From Streptomyces fradiae ATCC 10745 = DSM 40063 (GTDB lineage Bacteria > Actinomycetota > Actinomycetes > Streptomycetales > Streptomycetaceae), in contig NZ_CP023696.1 of assembly GCF_008704425.1 (NCBI RefSeq), positions 4,628,501 to 4,692,500 of the forward strand: a stretch of 64,000 bases of DNA. The letters run 5' to 3'. Below, one piece after another: positions 59,429 to 64,000 of the stretch (within the stretch, counting starts at the first letter, position 1; the number at the start of each line of letters is the position of its first letter). The notes under the pieces were generated by a model. The model did no database searches and was not told where the DNA came from. It saw only the letters and a program-made list of their open reading frames with translations. The position numbers and the translations under genes are program-made.

Positions 59429-59806
59429 GAAGATCAGTCTGCACCAGGTCCTCACCGGGCGCCCAAGGACGTGGAGACCCGCGCGGACCGGGCCGGCGGG
59501 CACGCGCACGGCCGGGCGCCCGCCAGGGCCGGAGCGCGGCACGACGTGCGGGCGGGCATAGTGCCAAAGCGCGCCCGGACAGTCCAACCCGGCGCCCCGC
59601 CCGCCCCGGCCGCCCGCGGCGGCGGAAGTTGTTCACCAACTCCGGAGTGTTGTTCACTCGTTCGGGTGGCGGAGCGGCCGAGGAGTGCGCGCTTCCCAAA
59701 AGGGCTGGAATGGTCGGAAGCCGTGCCAGGGGTGGGAGCGCTCTCCGGGTGTGACCGGTCGTCACCTCTGCTTCAAGGGCGAACGAGTTCAAGAATGTGA
59801 GCACCG
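59429..59806. other. divergent promoter region ahead of the conservon
   Basis: About 378 bases between the phosphatase-like gene and cvnA. An A+T-richer patch with GTTGTTCACTCGTTCG and related GTTCACC repeats (about 59626-59665) is the likely regulatory part. No gene seen. Confidence 0.5.
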
Positions 59807-62800
59807 GTGCAGAAGCGCAGTGACACTCCCGGCGATCCCCAGGTTCCGGGCGGCCGCAGCGTACGGGTACGGAGTCGGCTCGTCGCCGGCGTCGCCCTCG
59901 TCGGCATCACCGTCGTCGGCGCGGGGGCGCCCGGCGTACTCACCACGTCCGCCGATCTGACGGAGTCCCAGGGCCTGGTCACCTTCGCCGAGCTGAACCG
60001 CCAGGCGGTCACCCTCGCCCACTCCCTGGCCGACGAGCGCGACGAGGTCACCGCCTACGTCGCCGCCGGCCGGGACGCCTCCCGCGCGCGGGACGGCGAC
60101 GGGGACGGCCAGGGCACCGAGGACGGCGAGGGCGCCGGGAGCGGACCGAGCGCCCAGGGCGCGCAGGACGGCCGGGGCACCGCCGCCGCGAGCGCCGGCA
60201 CCGGGAAGCGCACCAGGCCCGCCCTGTCCGAGGCCCACAGCGCCCGCGTCGACCGCCAGATCGAGGAGATCCGGGGCGCCGCACCCGACGACGTGCGCCG
60301 CGCCCTCGCCGACGTGCCCTCCCTGCGCCGCACCGCGCTCACCGGCGACGGCACCGCGCTCGCCGCGCACCGCGCGTACACCGAGGTCATCGACAAGCTG
60401 CGGGCCCTCGCGGCCCAGCTCGCCGACCGCACCCCGGCCCGCGCCGCGGGCGGCCCCGGCCGGGCGCCCGCCGAACTGGGCCAGGCCGTCGAGCAGGCGT
60501 CCGCCACCCGCGGCCTGCTCCTCGCCGCCCTCGCCGTCCCCGAGCCCGGCGGCACCGGCCGCACCGTGTTCGACCCGGTCACCGGCCGGTACGTCACCGA
60601 GGAGGACCCCGGCGCCAAGGCCGCCGACGGCGCCCGCGACGAGCTGAGCGCCGCCGCCCACCGGGCCCGCGTCCGCGAGCAGGTCGCCCTCGCCGACTTC
60701 GGCAGCACCGCCGACGCGGCCACCCGCGACTCCCTCGCCGCGACCGTCACCGGCCCGGACGTCAAGGCCGCCGAGGGCTACCTGGCCAAGCTCGCCGACG
60801 CCCCCGAGCTGACCCGCGCCGAGCGCAGGACCGACCCCGGGAGGCTGTCGACCGCGCTGACCGCCCGCATCGAGCAGATGCGCGGCGTCGAGTCGGCCCT
60901 CGCCACCCGCCAGGTCGAGCGGATGGAGCGCCTGCGCGACGACGACGTCACCGCCCTGGAGATGCGGATCGCCCTGCTCGGCGGCTGCCTGCTCATCGCG
61001 ATCGGCGTCTCCACGGCCGTCGCCCGCACCCTCACCCGGCCGCTCGCCGTGCTCCGGCTGGGCGCCGCCCGCGTCGCGGAGGCCCCGCAGAGCGAGGAGC
61101 CGATCCGCTTCACCGGCCGGAACGACGAGTTCGCCCAGGTCGTACGCTCCCTCAACACCCTCCACGGCAAGCTCCTGGCGCTGGGCGAGCGCGCCGCGCG
61201 CGGCGAGGAGCGCGAGAGCGCCACCGCCGAGCTGGCCGCCCGCCAGGCCGAGCTGCGCGCCGAGACCGAGCGGCTCACCACCGAGCTGGAGCGGCAGCGG
61301 CACACCGTCCACCACACGTTCGTCAACCTCTCCCTGCGCACCCTCGGCCTCGTGGAGCGGCAGCTCACCGTCATCGAGAAGATGGAGGAGCGCGAGCAGG
61401 ACACGGAGCGGCTGGCCACGCTGTTCAAGCTGGACCACATGGCCACGGTCATGCGCCGGCACAGCGAGAACCTGCTGATCCTCGCCGGCCACGACCACAG
61501 CCACGCCCACCAGGGCCCGGTCCCGCTGGTCGACGTGCTGCGCGCGGCGGTCAGCGAGATCGAGCGGTACGAGCGGGTGGCCATCCAGTCGCTGCCGCAG
61601 CGCGCGTACGTGGCCGGGTTCGCCGCCGACGACATCAGCCACCTGCTGGCGGAGCTGCTGGAGAACGCCACGTCGTTCTCGGCGCCCGAGGAGCAGGTCC
61701 AGCTGTCCGGGTGGCTGCTGGACGGCGGCGACGTGATGCTGTCCGTGCGGGACAAGGGCATCGGGGTCGCCCCCGACCGGCTCGCCGACCTGAACGCCCG
61801 CCTCGCGGACCCGGCGCTCGCCGAGGCCGCGGTGCCTTCACGGGGCGGCGCCCGGAGCGGGGAGAGCGCCCGGAGCGGAGAGGGCGCCCCTGAGGGCGAG
61901 GGCCTCGGTCTGCGCGTCGCGGCGCTGCTGGCGGCGCGGCACGGGGTGCGGGTCGAGCTGCGGGCGGAGCGGGACGGCGGGGTGACGGCCGTCGTCGTGC
62001 TCCCGCAGGCCCTCCTGCCGGACGCGCCCCCGGCGGCGGGCCCCCCGGCGGTGGCCATCGCGGAGGGGTACGGGACGGTCTCCCTGCCGGGCTCGGTCGC
62101 GGAGGCCAACTCCAACGACCTCCAGGCCCGCCGGGGCACCACCGAGGCGCCCGCGGTGACGGGGGCGCCCGCGGAGGGCGCGGCCCCGGCGGCGGAGCCC
62201 GTGGAGTCCGTACGGGAGGACGTCCCCGGGACCGATGCCGGGGAGCCGCAGGCGGAGCGGGCCGAGGACACCGAGGGCCAGCGGGACCCGGAGGACCCGG
62301 AGGACCAGCGGGACCCGGAGGGCCAGCGGGACCCGGAGGACCCGGAGGAGGAGGCCGAGGACCACGCCGCCGCCCGCGACGACGTGGACACCGCCCCCGA
62401 CGGGCTCCCCGCGCACGAGACGACCCTCCAGGTGCGGCTGCCCGCGCCCGGTGGGGAGGAGGAGCACGCCCGCGCCGCCGACGCCGGCCCCGCCGGGCAG
62501 CGGGTCACCGACAAGGGCCTGCCGAAGCGGACGCCCCGCGTCGTCGACGCCGGGGCACCCCGCGCCGAACGCGGCGGCGGGGTGAACGCCGAGGAGCTGC
62601 GCCGCCGCCTCGGCGGCTTCCACCGGGGCGCCCAGGAAGGCCGGCGCGACGCCGAGGCCGAGATCGCGGGCACCGCCGACACGGGCACGGCCGACACGCG
62701 CACGGCCGACACGCGTACGACCGACGCGCGCACGGCCGACACGGGCAAGGCCGACACGGGTAAGGCCGATCCCCGCACGGTGGACGCGCGTGCGGCCGGC

Positions 62801-62860
62801 CCGCGTACGGAAGAGGCGGCACCAGGAACGGGGGACACAGTCGAGGAGGCACACCCTTGA
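59807..62860 (+). CDS. cvnA: conservon membrane sensor kinase (CvnA type, nitrate-sensor-like domain)
   Basis: A 1017-residue membrane protein. Helix 1 (about 20-42) and helix 2 (about 388-408: MRIALLGGCLLIAIGVSTAV) enclose a large outside helical domain of the NIT type. After HAMP (about 410-460) comes a coiled linker, the atypical kinase box VHHTFVNLSLRTLGLVERQL, and a GHKL ATPase (LLAELLENATSFSAPEEQVQ, SVRDKGIGVAPDRL, GLGLRVAALLAARHGVRVEL). The last about 330 residues are disordered, Glu/Asp/Pro/Ala/Thr-rich and repetitive (EDPEDQRDPEGQ; ADTGTADTRTADTRT). The GTG at 59807 gives the expected basic N-terminus. It is coupled to cvnB by a TTGA overlap. Conservons signal through the small GTPase CvnD. 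Confidence 0.92.
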   Translation: MQKRSDTPGDPQVPGGRSVRVRSRLVAGVALVGITVVGAGAPGVLTTSADLTESQGLVTFAELNRQAVTLAHSLADERDEVTAYVAAGRDASRARDGDGDGQGTEDGEGAGSGPSAQGAQDGRGTAAASAGTGKRTRPALSEAHSARVDRQIEEIRGAAPDDVRRALADVPSLRRTALTGDGTALAAHRAYTEVIDKLRALAAQLADRTPARAAGGPGRAPAELGQAVEQASATRGLLLAALAVPEPGGTGRTVFDPVTGRYVTEEDPGAKAADGARDELSAAAHRARVREQVALADFGSTADAATRDSLAATVTGPDVKAAEGYLAKLADAPELTRAERRTDPGRLSTALTARIEQMRGVESALATRQVERMERLRDDDVTALEMRIALLGGCLLIAIGVSTAVARTLTRPLAVLRLGAARVAEAPQSEEPIRFTGRNDEFAQVVRSLNTLHGKLLALGERAARGEERESATAELAARQAELRAETERLTTELERQRHTVHHTFVNLSLRTLGLVERQLTVIEKMEEREQDTERLATLFKLDHMATVMRRHSENLLILAGHDHSHAHQGPVPLVDVLRAAVSEIERYERVAIQSLPQRAYVAGFAADDISHLLAELLENATSFSAPEEQVQLSGWLLDGGDVMLSVRDKGIGVAPDRLADLNARLADPALAEAAVPSRGGARSGESARSGEGAPEGEGLGLRVAALLAARHGVRVELRAERDGGVTAVVVLPQALLPDAPPAAGPPAVAIAEGYGTVSLPGSVAEANSNDLQARRGTTEAPAVTGAPAEGAAPAAEPVESVREDVPGTDAGEPQAERAEDTEGQRDPEDPEDQRDPEGQRDPEDPEEEAEDHAAARDDVDTAPDGLPAHETTLQVRLPAPGGEEEHARAADAGPAGQRVTDKGLPKRTPRVVDAGAPRAERGGGVNAEELRRRLGGFHRGAQEGRRDAEAEIAGTADTGTADTRTADTRTTDARTADTGKADTGKADPRTVDARAAGPRTEEAAPGTGDTVEEAHP

Positions 62861-63384
62861 GTCCGACGACCGGCACAGGCACCCAAGGACTGAGCAGCGA
62901 GGCACGCAACCTGCACTGGCTGCTGGGCAATCTCGTGGAGGAGGTGCCTGGCGTCCGGTCGGTCGCCGTGGTCTCGTCGGACGGCCTGCTCCTGCTCTCG
63001 TCCGACCCCGACGCGGCGAGGACCGCACCGGGCGTGGACGGCGCCGCGGACGCCCGCACCGGCGGCGCCCCGGCCCGGCCGCGCGGCCCGCGGGGCTCCA
63101 GCGCGGACCTCGCGACCATCGTGTCCGGGATCGCCAGCCTCACCATCGGCGCCGCCCGGCTGCTGGACGCCGGCGCCGTCAAGCAGACGATGGTCGCCAT
63201 GGAGGAGGGCAGCGTCTTCGTCATGTCGATCAGCGACGGCTCGCTCCTCGGCGTGCACGCCGCGCCCGACTGCGACATGAGCGTCATCGCGTACCACATG
63301 GCCCTCTTCGTCGGCCGCGCCGGACACGTCCTCACCCCGGAACTCCGCAGCGAGCTGCGCCAGTCCATGGAGGGCGGACGATGA
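62857..63384 (+). CDS. cvnB: roadblock/LC7 protein of the conservon (CvnB type)
   Basis: A 175-residue roadblock-fold protein: LSSEARNLHWLLGNLVEEVP, GVRSVAVVSSDGLLLLSSDP, then TIVSGIASLTIGAARLLDAG and SISDGSLLGVHAAPDCDMSV. A 35-residue Gly/Ala/Arg loop after LSSDPD is longer than usual. The TTG start (62857) overlaps the cvnA stop and has GAGGAGG upstream. CvnB proteins pair with the GTPase CvnD as a regulator. Stop and next start overlap by ATGA. Confidence 0.93.
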   Translation: MSPTTGTGTQGLSSEARNLHWLLGNLVEEVPGVRSVAVVSSDGLLLLSSDPDAARTAPGVDGAADARTGGAPARPRGPRGSSADLATIVSGIASLTIGAARLLDAGAVKQTMVAMEEGSVFVMSISDGSLLGVHAAPDCDMSVIAYHMALFVGRAGHVLTPELRSELRQSMEGGR

Positions 63385-63791
63385 CGGCCCTGTCCGCGAA
63401 GCTGCCGGTGCGCGGCGAGGGCCGCCGGCCCGCGCGCGTCCGCCCGTACTCGCTGACCGGTGGACGGACCCGGTTCGGGCACGTCCTGCTGGTGGAGACG
63501 TTCGTCGCGGCCCCCGCCGGGGCCGCCGCGTCCGACGCGGCCGAGGGGCGGACCGCCCGGCCCGCCGGGCGGGTCATGCCCGAGATGCGGGCCATCGTCC
63601 AGGTGTGCCGCCGCATGCGGACGGTCGCCGAGGTGTCCGCGCTGCTGAGGATGCCGCTGGGGGTCGTCCGGGTGCTCATCAGCGACCTGGCCGACCAGGG
63701 AAAGCTCCGTGTGTACGGGACCGGGCACGGCACCGGGCATCCCGACCGCGCACTGCTGGAAAGGGTGCTGAGTGGACTTCGCCGTCTCTGA
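63381..63791 (+). CDS. cvnC: DUF742 protein of the conservon (CvnC type)
   Basis: A 136-residue winged-helix DUF742 protein: RVRPYSLTGGRTRFGHVLLV, then AIVQVCRRMRTVAEVSALLR and MPLGVVRVLISDLADQGKLR. A 20-residue Ala-rich insert lies between. ATG at 63381 overlaps the cvnB stop; the end overlaps the cvnD start by 20 bases. It is part of the tightly coupled four-gene operon. Confidence 0.93.
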   Translation: MTALSAKLPVRGEGRRPARVRPYSLTGGRTRFGHVLLVETFVAAPAGAAASDAAEGRTARPAGRVMPEMRAIVQVCRRMRTVAEVSALLRMPLGVVRVLISDLADQGKLRVYGTGHGTGHPDRALLERVLSGLRRL

Positions 63792-64000
63792 CCTGCCGGA
63801 CGAGGAGGTACTCGCACCCTGGCAGCTCGACCAGGAGCGGGCGCCCATCGCCACCAAGGTCGTCGTCGCGGGCGGCTTCGGCGTGGGGAAGACCACCTTC
63901 GTCGGGTCGGTCTCCGAGATCACCCCGCTGCGCACCGAGGCCCTGATGACCCGCGCCAGCGAGGACACCGACGACCTCTCGGCCACCCCGGACAAGGTCA
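63772..64000 (+). CDS. cvnD: conservon small GTPase (CvnD type), cut by window end
   Basis: The first 76 residues of a Ras/MglA-like GTPase: VDFAVSDLPDEEVLAPWQLD, then the G1 loop VVVAGGFGVGKTTFVGSVSE and the switch I region TPLRTEALMTRASEDTDDLS. The GTG at 63772 overlaps cvnC by 20 bases. The G3 and G4 motifs lie beyond 64000. As the last core member of a conservon it would be the GTP-dependent output switch of the CvnA signal. Confidence 0.93.
   Translation, partial: MDFAVSDLPDEEVLAPWQLDQERAPIATKVVVAGGFGVGKTTFVGSVSEITPLRTEALMTRASEDTDDLSATPDKV

Overview
The window is 64 kb of very GC-rich, gene-dense chromosome from a Streptomyces or close relative. The evidence is strong GC bias at third codon positions, frequent GTG and TTG starts, many apparently leaderless genes, a WhiB-like protein, a SigF-type sigma factor, a nickel superoxide dismutase, a SnpA-type protease pair and a cvn 'conservon'. 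From memory, and not checked against a database, the order nagB / PdtaS-like kinase / wblE / diacylglycerol kinase / sigH ... encapsulin / prenyl synthase ... sodN / sodX ... amino-acid ABC transporter / malic enzyme ... kgd ... lon resembles the core region of S. coelicolor around SCO5236-SCO5290. No rRNA, tRNA, insertion sequence or CRISPR array was seen.

Layout. 1-8.2 kb: nagB (partial) with a DasR-type operator, a GAF-PAS histidine kinase with a second DasR-like site upstream, wblE, a lipid kinase, a small membrane protein, the anti-sigma/SigH pair and a PLP enzyme. 8.3-11.0 kb: a family 2B encapsulin (EshA-like HK97-fold shell protein carrying a cyclic-nucleotide-binding domain) followed by a polyprenyl diphosphate synthase, its likely cargo. 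11.3-12.8 kb: small conserved genes. 12.9-22 kb: an accessory stretch with a snapalysin/LysR pair whose regulator has a TTA codon, a hydrolase/LysR pair with a perfect operator palindrome, a truncated histidine-kinase remnant, and a lower-GC module of a small secreted four-cysteine protein plus an ABC ATPase and FtsX-like permease.

22-28.9 kb: sodN and sodX (diverging), a CGNR regulator, a three-gene polar amino-acid ABC importer and NADP-type malic enzyme. 29-32.6 kb: a small GntR regulator with two small genes, a Ser/Thr kinase broken by a frameshift and a Uma2-family protein. 32.8-38.6 kb: a quinone-oxidoreductase-like enzyme, a secreted GH5 glycoceramidase-like enzyme and a DUF4097/PadR pair. 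38.8-47.7 kb: kgd (2-oxoglutarate dehydrogenase), an OmpR/kinase pair with decapeptide repeats in the kinase, a spermidine-synthase-like protein, an acetyltransferase and a DUF1877 protein. 47.8-55.2 kb: lon with an HspR (HAIR) operator, and an M4 protease diverging from its likely regulator. 55.5-64 kb: a NarL-type two-component system, a MarR regulator with a His-rich tail, a PP2C-like protein and a cvnABCD conservon cut by the window end.

Most likely system of special interest: the encapsulin nanocompartment pair at 8.36-11.01 kb. The best candidate for something undescribed is the secreted-protein/ABC-exporter module at 18.69-21.98 kb.
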